The notes under the pieces were generated by a model, which was given only the letters and a program-made list of their open reading frames with translations, was not told where the DNA came from and made no database searches. From NCBI RefSeq assembly GCF_000149955.1, contig NC_030991.1, positions 2,230,340-2,294,339 on the forward strand: a DNA stretch of 64,000 nt, read 5' to 3'. Origin of the DNA: Fusarium oxysporum f. sp. lycopersici 4287. Its lineage: Eukaryota; Ascomycota; Sordariomycetes; Hypocreales; Nectriaceae. Positions 43,417-54,223 of the stretch are shown here, piece by piece. How positions within the stretch are numbered: the first letter of the stretch is position 1; every line of letters starts with the position of its first letter. Position numbers and translations under genes: made by a program.

Positions 43417-45065
43417 TTTGAATAGAGTTGTAGTGAGAGTAGGTTTTTTTTGTCACAAACAAATGCGGAGGTATAATAAAGAAAAAAGATCCTAATAGAT
43501 CCAGGCACAGAAAAAGCGTTGGATGTTTGAGTGTGGTCTTGGGACAGAGTGGCGAGGAAGAAAGAGTAGGGAAAGGCTGCTGGAGGACGGGGACGCGGGG
43601 GGTTACGAATGACCAAAACATCACAAAAGTAGCTCAGCATGGATACATACTTTCCACCAGCTCAACCTACAACAGATCTTGGTCCCATGCTAGTTCCCGG
43701 TGATCATCGCCACATTTCACCCTTGTCTGCACCAAAACGACTCGAGTGCTGAATAGAAGGTGGGCTTCTTGTGACAATCTGCAAAGAAGTTGCCCCAACA
43801 GAGGGGCATCCAGAATACGTATCCAGCCGCTTCTAGCAGACAAGCAAGCAAGTAGGCTCATGCCGATTGATAGCAGAGAAGTCAAAATTACATCGCGACA
43901 AGCAAAAGGGATGGTTTCGACGACATAAATGGATGACTTTCTGCGGGGTATTCTACTACTTGTCGCACCACCCGATATCTATTGCTCTGACTATGTTCAG
44001 ATGACAAGAGTTCCCGATTATCGATGATGGGAAGCGGCGTCATTAGGCGTCATTACAGATCTGTGGGAAGGTTCTTGCTCAAAGGCAATGTTTTTGCTTC
44101 TGGGAGGGAGAGAAGGGAGTGGATTAGTACGTAGCCTAGCCACAGTATTGGCTTCTCTAAAATGATAATTGATCTCTTTTCAATTCCAACGATGTCGTCC
44201 CAGCCGGGGTGAATATTCAGCCTTGCAGGACAGATGGCTACGGCTCAAAGGTGCTGGCTCCAAGCGGATAGGAGCAGCTCAATGTATATCGTTTTGGGAG
44301 AAAAGTGGGGTTGTTCAAATATCCAATAGATCCGAATCGATCATTTTTGTATCCAAATCGAATCAAATTAGAGACTCGATTTGATATGATTTGTTTGTTT
44401 GCAAGCCTGAGCTTGATTTTGAGGAAGCAAGCCTCTTCTGGGTCTCAACTGCCTTATTCGATGACCTCCCAATAGTGCCAGTACTTATGGCTCGATATGG
44501 GATGGCAATAAGCTTCATGGCTCTGATGTGATCCATGTGATCAATCCACACCCTCAGCAGTCATCGGTGGTGTAGGGAACAAGTCGCCGCTTGAGGCGTC
44601 ATCGTGACGTATCTACCTCGTACCCCTCCGCTCATTTTCCTTTACAGACTTGTATGTGTTGTGTCGTGTCGTCGACAGGGGGTTGTTGGCGCCAGCAGCC
44701 CTCTGGCTCGAATGCATGACGATGAACCAAGCTTCTCGTGTAGCACCGGTGGCAATGCGGAAGGTACGGCCGCTCAGGTCGAAATAGATGCCCTGCACGT
44801 GCTTTGCACTATACGGGGCACTCCAATGGCGAAACGATATCGTGATATTGTCAAAGACGTGACTGGGCCTGCAGATCGGCCGGCGCGGTAGACCGAACGA
44901 TGCTAACGAAATCGAGTCGAAAGACGGGGTAATAATCGTCTTCCTCGCTTGCCGGCTTTGAGCCTGTCTTCTTGCTCGCTAGTCTCGGCGCTGTAGGAGG
45001 TCAAGAGCACGTGCCCTAGACGATATGTGAAGGTCTTAATCGGCCTCTCCAGAGGATTCATCGTC
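43417..45065. other. long intergenic region
   Basis: No gene supported. Bases 44340-44400 contain inverted AATCAAATT/GATTTGAT-type motifs similar to 7015-7095, possibly a small MITE family. The other short frames look random. Confidence 0.4.
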
Positions 45066-46200
45066 TCAATGGCCATCCTCGTCGAGTGCTATGAAGCAAC
45101 CATTCTTTTCGCCTTCATCTGTGTTGTAGGCGCACTCATCACTTCGAACTACCCTTTGTGGAGGCTCTGTCTGATATAGAAAACATCGCAGAAGCGGATC
45201 GGCTTGATCTCTTTCAGCTGTGGCTGTAGCTTTGACATGCAGATGACTGCGAAGAGCGAATTGGCCCTCGTTGTTGTCAAGAACCTTGTCCATCCATTGG
45301 ATTTGTTTCTGGGTTCGTTCACAAAGATCGGGGACGGATTCAACGACATTAAGCAACCACATCATGTTATGTCGGTAGGTAGCAGTATTGTCGGTCGAAA
45401 GTGCTTGGTCCCTTCGTACTCCTTCAAGACGATGCCGGCTGAAATGGGCAGAAGTAAGAAGTCCTCTCTTCCGCGTTCCCGGTCCTCCCAATGTGGCAGG
45501 TGCCATGGGAGCAGAGAGGGTCGTCCATGTTCTGCATACCATCGTGGACCGACAAGTTTCGAGAAGTGCTCGACAGACGAGCATATCAAACTCCGCTGTG
45601 CTAGTCCGGTATTACACAAGCGATCCGTCTCGTACATGCATTTCCACCATAATCTACAAAGCACGCTTTCCAAGGAGTGGAAGTACCCCACTGTCATATC
45701 CTCGGACTTCGTGTCTGGCGCGATGTCTGGGTGTCGGGTATTATGATCACGGACCCATTGCCATGGAATACGGGCGTTATCTTCAGGTGGAGAGAAGTAT
45801 GGCGCCCAAAATTGGATCTTGAAGAATGTTGGTTTTCCATGGTACCAAGACTTGTCATGTTGATAGGTGCCGACCTCGTTTTTCTGACTACTGTTGAGTG
45901 CAACCATGATATAATCTCCAACTACATGACTAAACCGGCAATCGAACTGCCCTGCATATTGCTGAACTGTCTCCCAAGACTCTTTGAACGCCGGTAGAGT
46001 CTGAAGAAGTAAAGATGATTCCACGACGGTGGGCTGGGTCGGTGGAAAAGATGACGGAACACGAAAGACGACCACCCATCATGAGGTGGCAAGTACTTTT
46101 GTGTAGTTATCCAACAGGGTAACTCTTGAGGTAACTTATCTGGGTCGGTATCTGAGTAGAGTTTAGCATAGAGAGCCCATAGGTATCTAAAGTCGGTCAA
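45066..46200 (-). pseudogene. decayed gene for an unknown protein
   Basis: Protein-like sequence is spread over three minus-strand frames. A start at 46200 gives YLWALYAKLYSDTDPDKLPQ to KYLPPHDGWSSF. A shifted frame gives FKESWETVQQYAGQF, WYHGKPTFFKIQFWAPYFS, IPWQWVRDHNTRHPD, YFHSLESVLCRLWWKCMYET and PRWYAEHGRPSLLPWHLPHW. A third frame gives YRHNMMWLLNVVESVPDL to a stop at 45066. Two frameshifts (near 46040 and 45400) are needed to join them. Rich in Trp, Tyr and His. I do not recognise the family. Confidence 0.45.
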
Positions 46201-47208
46201 TTTCGTTTACCTACCTCAGGTCGGCTCTCTATTCTGTCCCAAGGATGCTCTCGGGGGTTAGCAGGGATTGTGTTGGTACTGACCACCATGCTGTGATTGG
46301 CCCGCTGTAGGGTTCTCAATTGCCACGGGTGGTATAATGACCAAGAGCTGGAGTGACACAATATTGCTATAGGTTAGACAACTGGTATTGATGGCTCATA
46401 CGAAATCTAACATTCTCGTTGTGCGCGCACCGTGTCATTCCCACCTAGACTATACCTCAGCTCAGCTCTAAATCTGATCTCGTCTCATCTTTTTGGCCGG
46501 TGAAAGCCCTTTCTTTGCTTATCTTTCCCCTCAGCTCAGTCCTCATGTCTGATGATAATTGTGGGGCCCCAAAAGCCGCACTTTAACCCTTGTGTTGGAT
46601 TGACATCTTGTTTAGTAATACTTAAGTCGATTTTTAAGTACTGTCTGAGTACCAATAGGCCTTTTCTTTGGAAGTAGTGGAATGGTATTTCCAGTTAACT
46701 CCGGTTAAAAGACGGAACACTATGTGAAGGTTGGTTCATTTGACGCATAAACAAAATACTAAAGGTGATTCAGACCCTTACTTGCCCCTCATATTACATT
46801 TAAGGTTTTCAACCTCGGTAACTGCGCGGTCGTTGAAGATTGAATCGAGGTCGTCGAAACGTGAGAAAAGAATTCCTCTCATCCGAGTCGCCCAGCTGCA
46901 ACTGTGCATCCAATGAACCAGGTTATCTCCAGGCTATCCCCTGGTTATCCTCATCTGACTGTTGATCTACGATTTTCGGATCTTGGACTGCAAAACAGGA
47001 TTGCGATGAATTAAGATGTGTACACACAGAAGAAGTCGTCGCTTGAAATTCATGATGCTCATCGCCAATCACAAACACGGCAACTATGAAGCACCATTGA
47101 ACTTATACGTCATTTTATATCCTGAATTTCTCTCTCACTAGGCTGAAGATTTTGAGTTGATTTCTGAGTGATGATATTCCTAAGGCCATGACCTATCTGG
47201 TGCCACTG
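46201..47208. other. intergenic
   Basis: No gene recognised. Confidence 0.4.
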
Positions 47209-48174
47209 TCACGCTGCCATGTTTTGGAGCCCAGAAGAACCCTGAACAACCCCTCGTCGATCACTGGTGCTGCTGTCACTGTCATACGGCCGCGGGGCTG
47301 TGGTGGTGAATGTAGTGTCTGTACCCCAATTCTCGGAAGAGAACGCTTGCTTTGTCAACTTATCCACTGCTTTATATGCCTGTTTCGCAATGTACTGTTG
47401 AATCAGAGTACATTCGCATTCGCCATGCCTCAGAATTTCGAATTTGAGTTGGGAAACCTCCTGCTGAAGGTCGCTATAGCAAGAAGAAAGTAGTCGATGT
47501 CGATCTTGCAATTCTTCCATCCGAGAGGTCAACTCGTTTGCTTGATCCTTTTTGCGATCACGACATTTGGCAGCCGCCCTCCGGTTTCGTTCCCGAACTT
47601 TCATCTGTTGTTCGCTCTTAGCATCATCCAGCTCTGTTCTTGTCTCCCGACAATTTCTTTTCTCGCATAGCAACCTCCTGTTTACAGACTGCTTCCCAGC
47701 CTTTCTTCTCTTTGGCGGCTCTGGTGTCGATTGGTATCTGGTAAAATCTGATGTAGTGAAGGGCTCTAGGCTTTCTTGATCATTATCACGATTCCTAATA
47801 GAGCTTTGTGTGTCCTCCTTGGTTGTGGTGGTCTGTGATGTGGGAAAGCTGAATCCAGCTGACTGCTGGTTTTTGGAAGATATGGGCGATAGTTGAGTAG
47901 TGCCGAAGCTCGGATCATCCATCCAGCCACCAGCCATTTCATCATGGAAGTAATGCTCTGAAGTTGGGGTTGGAAGAGACGGAGTTTGAGAACTCGACGA
48001 GTTTGTTGGGAAGGATTGATTAGAGGAACTCATCCAATGCCATGGAATGAGGTATTCGGGCAAGGCTTGCCAGGTAGAATCAAAGAAATATTGAGTATCA
48101 ATAGGTGTATTACTTTCAATTAAATAATCAGTTGGGAAGTAGTTGTTTTCTGCTAGGGTTTCCGCAAAAGCCAT
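47209..48174 (-). CDS. bZIP transcription factor
   Basis: An intron-free 321-codon frame from ATG 48174. Residues 1-180 are Ser/Thr/Gln-rich, with acidic and aromatic patches (NNYFPTDYLIESNTPIDTQY). The bZIP basic region at about 190-210 is KVRERNRRAAAKCRDRKKDQ with the N-x7-R signature (N...KCR). A leucine/hydrophobic heptad segment follows (ELTSRMEELQDRHRLLSSCY, DLQQEVSQLKFEIL) and a C-terminal Ser/Asp-rich tail. The basic region is of the ATF/CREB kind. It acts as a dimer in the nucleus; targets unknown. No damage seen. Confidence 0.88.
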   Translation of the reverse strand: MAFAETLAENNYFPTDYLIESNTPIDTQYFFDSTWQALPEYLIPWHWMSSSNQSFPTNSSSSQTPSLPTPTSEHYFHDEMAGGWMDDPSFGTTQLSPISSKNQQSAGFSFPTSQTTTTKEDTQSSIRNRDNDQESLEPFTTSDFTRYQSTPEPPKRRKAGKQSVNRRLLCEKRNCRETRTELDDAKSEQQMKVRERNRRAAAKCRDRKKDQANELTSRMEELQDRHRLLSSCYSDLQQEVSQLKFEILRHGECECTLIQQYIAKQAYKAVDKLTKQAFSSENWGTDTTFTTTAPRPYDSDSSTSDRRGVVQGSSGLQNMAA

Positions 48175-49470
48175 AATTCGTACGTGATGGAATTTTTCCT
48201 CGACCTGTTGTCAATTTATTCCGTGAATTAATGTGTGACACTCGGTGGTTACAAATTGAGTGGTTAGACGTGATGAAGTGTGCACAGGGATTCGAATTAA
48301 ACCAGTCGTGGGTCGAAAACAATAACTTATGACAAAGAAGACTTGCCTTTGGCATATAATACGTCTCCTCTCAGTTGGTCTCATCCAGAGTATGTGGGGG
48401 GCTGTTAAAAATCGCCAAAAAGCCCTCTAGCCAAAGTAACATCAGGTAATATCAGTGATGCTCGACTGAAGGCAAGGGGCCGAGTCAGCCTAGTCATTCG
48501 CTTTCACAAATGTCTCTTTGAAGCCATTTAAAGTTTGAAACACTCGAATGGTGTTATTTACTTAGGCCTTGAGGTGTCTGTTTTCGTTACGATGCATGGA
48601 CCCTTCAGCTTTTGGAGCTAAAAATGGTGGAGTACGTCACGCACTGCATCGTTATTACTGTTCGGCACCAGAGGACTGTAAGGCTCAACTTCGCATACAT
48701 GATACCTTTGGCTTTGAAAGAACGATTGGTCTGTGAGAATCATGAGTTGAGGTGTTTCAAGATCAAATGGTGGTGATCTGATGTGCTCGCAACACCTTCT
48801 GTTGGGTTGATGCGCATGCATCGATGAATCAACAGACTCACCAAGTGCCATGTGATATTGGGTCGTTACATTGGGACTAGACTTTCTATTGCTCCTAGTA
48901 CGCGAAATCATACGAGCCCCATTTTGCGCCGGAGGTCTCGGTGAGGCGCCAAGGAGATATGATTATGATCTGACGTAGCATGTTCGCGTGGACTCGACTC
49001 CAACACTGGAGCCGACTTTGAGGGTCTCTGGCCAGGTAATAAGTCAAGTTGTGCGTAAGCTTTTAGTTTATCGGCCGCACCAACACCTGCAAGCCACAGA
49101 CCTGGCTGACTGGATCCATTCGGAGAGTCAGACTAGTGTTCCATTTATCCCAAGAATAGAATAGGATTGATCGTGAGTCAATATATCTTCTAAATCCACC
49201 GTGAAGTTGATATCAGAGATATTATCCCAATATTCCTGGCCATATATAACATCGCACAGAAAAGAACAAAGAGTTTGAGCCAAGCCCATCCAATTCAGAG
49301 AGCCCGATGCCGAAAACGAACTTGTTGTAACCTTGCCCTCCTTTATGCTTTCCCTCACGATAATGCGGAGCTGAAGATTCTGAGACTGTCTTCCAATAAT
49401 CCCGCGTAGAATGGCAGATAATGGACTGTTCAAAGGCCATGTTGGCAATTATAACGAAACCAAAGATATG
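48175..49470. other. intergenic, one unrecognised frame
   Basis: 48175-48400 is probably the bZIP promoter. A 106-codon minus-strand frame at 49128-49448 (FSASGSLNWMGLAQTLCSF, YWDNISDINFTVDLEDILTH) reads somewhat like protein but matches no family I know. It is cut by the repeat beginning at 49471, so it may be the end of a disrupted gene. Confidence 0.35.
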
Positions 49471-49549
49471 TGGGAAAATCCGGGGATCCCCCTTCCCTTC
49501 AGGATTCAGACTAACAGTCTGAAAGTCCTAGATATAAAGTTTAAAGTCC
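49471..49549 (+). repeat. end of the TGTTGGAA long-TIR family, truncated
   Basis: Contains GGAAAATCCGGGGATCCCCC, the hairpin CAGACTAACAGTCTG and AAGTTTAAAGTCCT, matching 63867-63950. It is cut off at the TA where a pogo-type end starts (49550-49551). Confidence 0.75.
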
Positions 49550-49551
49550 TA

Positions 49552-49816
49552 ACGTACATGATAAGCAAGTGGACCAGAAAAGTGAGTGGACCAAAAATTA
49601 ATTTCTTAGCATTTACACCTGAAGGTCTAACTAGTATCTTTATTAAGCTTCCAAAAATCAGAATTAATTTACTAGAAGCTCATAATTGTAGGGTATATTG
49701 AATGGATAATATATTTTATATAACTTAGTTTTTAAAATTCTGAAATTCTTTTACTTAAGAATAAATAAAAAATCTTATTCGCACTGTCTTTTTCAAGACT
49801 TTTAAATTTGACCAGC
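49552..49816. mobile_element. pogo-type MITE, one end only
   Basis: Starts ACGTACATGATAAGCAAGTG after TA and has the double GTGAGTGGACC block, then AT-rich sequence. No inverted partner end is seen before the next pogo terminus at 49819. It inserted into the long-TIR repeat at 49471. Confidence 0.6.
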
Positions 49817-49818
49817 TA

Positions 49819-51522
49819 CCGTACATGATAAGCATGCGCCGCGCTTTTCTTCCTTGCCGCATCTCCCACAGCGCCGAACCCCCGGTCGCACCGACCTCCC
49901 CTAACCACCACTTTTCGACAATTCGGCTACTACCTGCGTATCTATATCTATCTGATCAGTTAGATTCCGACCTTCCTCTACTGTCATCTTCCCTCTATTC
50001 TGTAGGCGGGTTCTTTTTGCTCTGCGCCGTCGGCTGAGTATCTCATTCGCCTGTCGAAAATCTTGGATCTCAGCCCTCATTAAAGCCATCTCATGCATAA
50101 CTGCCTTTGTTCCTTTTGAAAGAGACTTTAGTGCTTCTAAAATTGACTCTAGAGAGCTTCTTTGATGCCTTCTAACTCGTCTTTCAAGGTATTCAGACTG
50201 CGATTCAGCCTCAATAATTGTCTTCGGGGTCTTTGAAGTCCAAGGTTGTGCCTGGCCTGCTTCCTCCTCAGCAGGTGTTGGAGTCCGTAGCTGCACATCA
50301 AGCTTTGAGACTACACTTTCTGGATCAAAAGGGACAAGGCCAGCTCCCTAAAACCTCCTTTAATATCCTTCTCGGTCATAGTAGCCTGAAAAGCGGCATA
50401 AAAGGCCGGGAAGAACTCGGTCTTGGAAATATGTGTTATAGAGCTTCTGATTAGATGCTCAATTTCTCGACCATATGCCTTTTTCAGCGGCCCAAAGCAC
50501 CCGACGCCAAGAGGTTGAAGTAGATGAGATGAATGAGGCGGCATACAAAGCGTAATGATATTATGCTCCTCACAATATATCTCAAAGTCGGTCGAGTGGT
50601 GACTTTCGTGACCATCAAGGATCAGAAGACGATAGGAACCAACTGATCGATTGGCTGTAGATCGGTCAAAGTGCTTTAGCCACTCGAGACCCGTCTCATT
50701 ATCTGTCCAGCCATTTTGGGTCGTGGTGATAGCCCAATCGCCCGGGAGGTTGCTTTCTCGGTACCAATTGGCAAGGTGATATTGGCCTGCAACCACGATA
50801 AATGGATCAATTGCCCAGCCTTCCGCATTAATCGCCTGGATAACTGTAACCCATTCCCGATTTCCAGGCTGCACAGCTTTTGGCTTTCCACGCCTTTCTG
50901 CGCCTGTAGTAACTATACCGCTTCCAATCATGCCCATCATAAAGCCGGTCTCATCAAAGTTATAGATATCATCTGATCGGATACCATACTTTGCGATTGT
51001 ATTCTGTACGAGCCTGAACCAATTGCGAATAGTAGTCGGATCTTCACATCTAGCCCTTTGATAGTCATATCTCCGCTGAAAACGCGTCTTGAGGTCTGGT
51101 TGCCGCTTGACAAAATTGATAGCCCAGCGCTTGCCAACTGGTGATGCATCGCGATCAGTAAGCAGTCCATTGGCCATTTCTTCAACACTACGATGCCGGG
51201 GAGGAAATCCTCGCGAATCGAGGTCGAGAATATACTGAACTATGATCTGTTCCTCTAGATCAGATAGTTTCTGCGACTTTGGGATAGTATCATGTATAGA
51301 GAGTATGCCTTTGCGTCGGCGCCATAGCTTCATAGGACCAACTTCATATATCTCTGCAGCTCATCGGAGCGTTAACTTAGGGTTATTTTGGAGCGCCTGA
51401 AGAGCAAGAAGAACTCTAGCCTCTTCATTTAATTGTGGCATATTAGGTGGTTGAGAATTAATTGATCAGATATAAAGTGAGGTGTATGAGGGATTTTTAT
51501 AACACCCGCTTATCGTCTACGT
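49819..51522 (-). mobile_element. pogo/Fot-like transposon, degenerate
   Basis: Left end CCGTACATGATAAGCATGCG (after TA at 49817-49818) is of the same type as the outer end at 18816. The right end, inverted, is ACGTAGACGATAAGCGGGTG followed by TA at 51523-51524. The right end has lost one of its two repeated blocks. The left end is fused to a truncated transposase C-terminus, so about 130 bp are deleted relative to the 18816 element. Confidence 0.75.
49850..51440 (-). pseudogene. pogo/Fot-like transposase, broken
   Basis: Start MPQLNEEARVLLALQALQNN at 51440, then a TGA in the HTH region (NPKLTLR, stop, AAEIYEV). The frame resumes and covers the CENP-B-like and DDE core (NFDETGFMMG, LLILDGHESHHS, LLQPLGVGCFGPLK). 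The third catalytic Asp is Gly here (LGVGCF against LDVGCF). A one-base loss near 50345 shifts the frame, and a further stop follows SKSGG. The zinc knuckle is deleted. Dead copy. Confidence 0.88.
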
Positions 51523-51608
51523 TATATTTCCTCTGATCTAATTTCCCCTTATCCCGAGCACTACAAGCCTAATATCTTAATATATCATAATCGCTGATAA
51601 AACCTCGG

Positions 51609-52206
51609 CTAATGAACGCCTTTAGCATCACCGCGCCTATCTGGAATAAATATCGACTTGCATAGTGGGCAGTCGATATGGTGTTTCTGGAACCAGGAGT
51701 CAATGCAACTCGTATGGAAGACATGTTTACATTTCAACCGTCGGACATCGTCCTGGTCCCCCAGAACTTCGATGCATATTGCACTATCCTGATGTCAGTA
51801 TGGGCAGAAAACTCTCTCATTTCAACTTGGAACTTACCAGACTTCAGCTGAACTAGACTGCGTTGAAGCCCAGGTTGCCTGCTTCTTTAGCCCCTTTGCT
51901 GCTTCGTATTTTTGTGACGGGTTTGCGTCGTTTACCGTCCGTAGATCGACTGTATCCTTGGGTGAAGGTTTCGCCGCCTCGATGTCTCCCTGGGGTTGGG
52001 GATGATGATATAGTGATTTCACAATGAAGCTACCTTTATTAACATGGACACGGACCGCACATCTACGAAGGAAACGCGTACAAAATGATGATTACCAAAG
52101 GTACACCGATGATGCCGCCCACTAACCCAGAGAAAATAGGTGTAGGCGTCGATGGGGTGGAGGCGTCACTCTGATTTGTTAAGTTGTCTCGCGGGATGTA
52201 AGCCAT
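51609..52206 (-). CDS. membrane-anchored RING-H2 protein (probable E3 ubiquitin ligase)
   Basis: Exons 52206-52082, 52029-51838 and 51783-51609 join in frame to 163 residues. Exon 1 has a Thr/Ser-rich N-terminus and a membrane helix (GLVGGIIGVPLVIIIFFIV, completed in exon 2). A cytosolic linker follows, then a RING-H2 finger: CAICIEVLGDQDDVRRLKCK, HVFHTSCIDSWFQKHH, CPLCK. Intron 1 is 52 bp with the unusual donor GTACGC; intron 2 ends TAG|TGC so that the first RING Cys is split over the junction. Both introns are supported by the homologous copy at 63407-63866, which has the same positions. A single membrane helix plus RING-H2 is the ATL-type layout. Substrate unknown. Confidence 0.75.
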
Positions 52207-53190
52207 GAATCGTGGTTTTCAATGAAGATTTTGTGTCAAATTTCTCGCAATGCCAAGTGGAATACAGCGAGTTATAAAGGCTGCGTTTCGCATCAGTTGC
52301 GGTCTCTATCGATGTTTTCTGAGCATATGATTGTGGGTTCCCGCGCCAAAGATCATAATGGAACCATGTTTAAGCCACTTGTTGGCGACTGTTTTCACTG
52401 CATATCGAGCGAGAGGGTGCGCTTGAGAGCCAAACAGGAGGGATGTGCGATTTGTGCTTGATCATACGTTAACCCTGAGGTTCGATCTAGACTAGACTCA
52501 GATGAGCCTAGCGGCATCCACTACAAGTCCGATGACGTGATGCCAGTGATCATGGTCGCCAATTAATGTCAAGACGCGACCACATGTGAATGCAACTAAT
52601 AAACAGATTAGCCCAGATCCAACCCTGGAGAGATTCCGTCTTCAACGTGGTGTCATGGTGGGCTTATGTGGCTTATCTGGTCCTGTGGCTTTACAGTGGT
52701 GTACTGTGCGGCCCTCTCCTCTAGGCACTTTCAGCATCTAGGAATCAGGTCATAGCCACGTGAGCCGATAAATTGACACTCGACCATTCCCCACTGGCCA
52801 GCCCCGAACTGTGACGGTTGGGTTTTCCAACTGGATAAACTAGACCTACGCTACTATACTACTAATGAGTGATGGATGAATGAACGAATTTATTCCGCCC
52901 GGGGAGGATACGCCTCATAAGGCCTAGAACGTTAAATCTCGTTACATTCTTTTCCCCGACTTCTGGCTCAGACCTCACCAATCCCTACTCCCCGCCACAT
53001 TTCCCAGCCTCGCTTGTCCCTGCGATAGGCTTGCTTGAAGGCGGACTTCTCCGTGTTCAGCATCCTATCTTCAGCAGCTGAAGCATGGTCTGTCAACTTG
53101 AGGCTGTTCAATGTTAGTAGTCAACTGTGATGTTCATGTTTAATATGTTCTGTTTTCCCTTTCTCAACTCAGTCTTCCCGTCGCCATCAC
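52207..53190. other. intergenic
   Basis: No gene recognised. A four-fold ATGT repeat near 53197 marks the end of the next element. Confidence 0.4.
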
Positions 53191-53194
53191 AAAC

Positions 53195-54192
53195 TTATGT
53201 ATGTATGTATGTATATTTTTCGTCCGGGGGCCGTGAGGCCCGTAAAGGCCCCTATTGGGGCACAGGACGTGCTAAGCTAGAGTCTCTAGTGCTAAAATCT
53301 AAGTAAAGCTTTCGCAAATTACAGAACAGACCACTATCCAGCATATCATCGGCTCAAAAGCGCGTCCTGTCGAGCCTGTTACCCGTCAGCGGGATGACCA
53401 GGTGCGGCTATCATAATGGTAGCCGCTCTATCGGTCAGTCTTTAGTGAGACTGGGGAGAGGGCGGCGGCATGACCGCACGAGCCGGCCAAGCCCATGAGA
53501 ATAAAGAAAAGAAACAAAGAAACAGAAGGGAAAGGAAGCTAAAAGGAGAGGAGGAGACGCAAATGCATCTCCGATCTGCCTCGTTTAGTAACGAGTGCAT
53601 ATCCTTTCGAAGAAGGCGCTTGACTTGGTCAACTTGATGTACTTGTCGAAGTTCCTTCCTATTGCTCAGGAACGGAGGTGATCTACTAGGTTTCGAAAGC
53701 TTCTTTTGGTTTCTGTCTCGCCACCTTTCGCAGGTATGCTAGTGTCGGCTGAGCGCCTTCCGGTTCTGGTAGCGAGGACGCCGCCTTTGCTAGTTTATCG
53801 GCTTGTTCGTTGCCGGGAATGTCCGTGTGTCCAGGTATCCAGCGCTTTTGTGTAGCTCCGTGTGATGCAGCTATCGCCCGGAACTCGACAAGGACTGCTT
53901 GTGAAGAATCAGACGGTGAGCCCCGTAGGCATGTGGCGGCTGCCAGGTTGTCTAGACAGACTACAATGTCCCGTGCCGCCGATCCTGGGGGGTTGAGAGC
54001 GGCCTTAAGGCCCTCCAGTGCTCCTGTAAGTTCAGCATTAAAGACCTCGGCAGGTCCAAGACGGCCCGAGCCGTCGCAGATGGAGAGGTGCTGCTGGTGA
54101 ATGGCGAAGCCATAGCTGGCTGCTCCCTCGATGATAGAGACTGGTTGCGGTTCAAAAGTAGTATAGGGGGGGTTATTTTTAGTGCGACGCAT
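53195..54192 (-). mobile_element. 5'-truncated Tad-type LINE with RNase H domain
   Basis: The minus-strand frame 54192-53686 encodes a LINE C-terminal RNase H: GAASYGFAIHQQHL, GPAEVFNAELTGALEGLKAA, VVCLDNLAAATCLRG and WIPGHTDIPGNEQADKLAKA. The retained acidic/His residues (the E in NAEL, D in CLDN, H and D in GHTD...NEQAD) fit an RNase H fold. The 3' untranslated region runs to a short tandem repeat tail (TACATACATACATACA) at about 53197-53212, as Tad LINEs have. Reverse transcriptase and ORF1 are missing: a 5' truncation typical of LINE insertion. Confidence 0.82.
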
Positions 54193-54223
54193 ACTTATAC
54201 ACGTTAGCTAGTTACCATTAAAA

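Noticed and set aside
43104..43640. 178-codon minus-strand frame overlapping the PH-domain gene
   Set aside because: It is a shadow of exon 1 in another frame, rich in Arg/Pro from a C-biased coding sequence.
45204..45997. Plus-strand frames opposite the decayed gene
   Set aside because: The minus strand has the stronger protein-like composition; the plus frames look like its complement.
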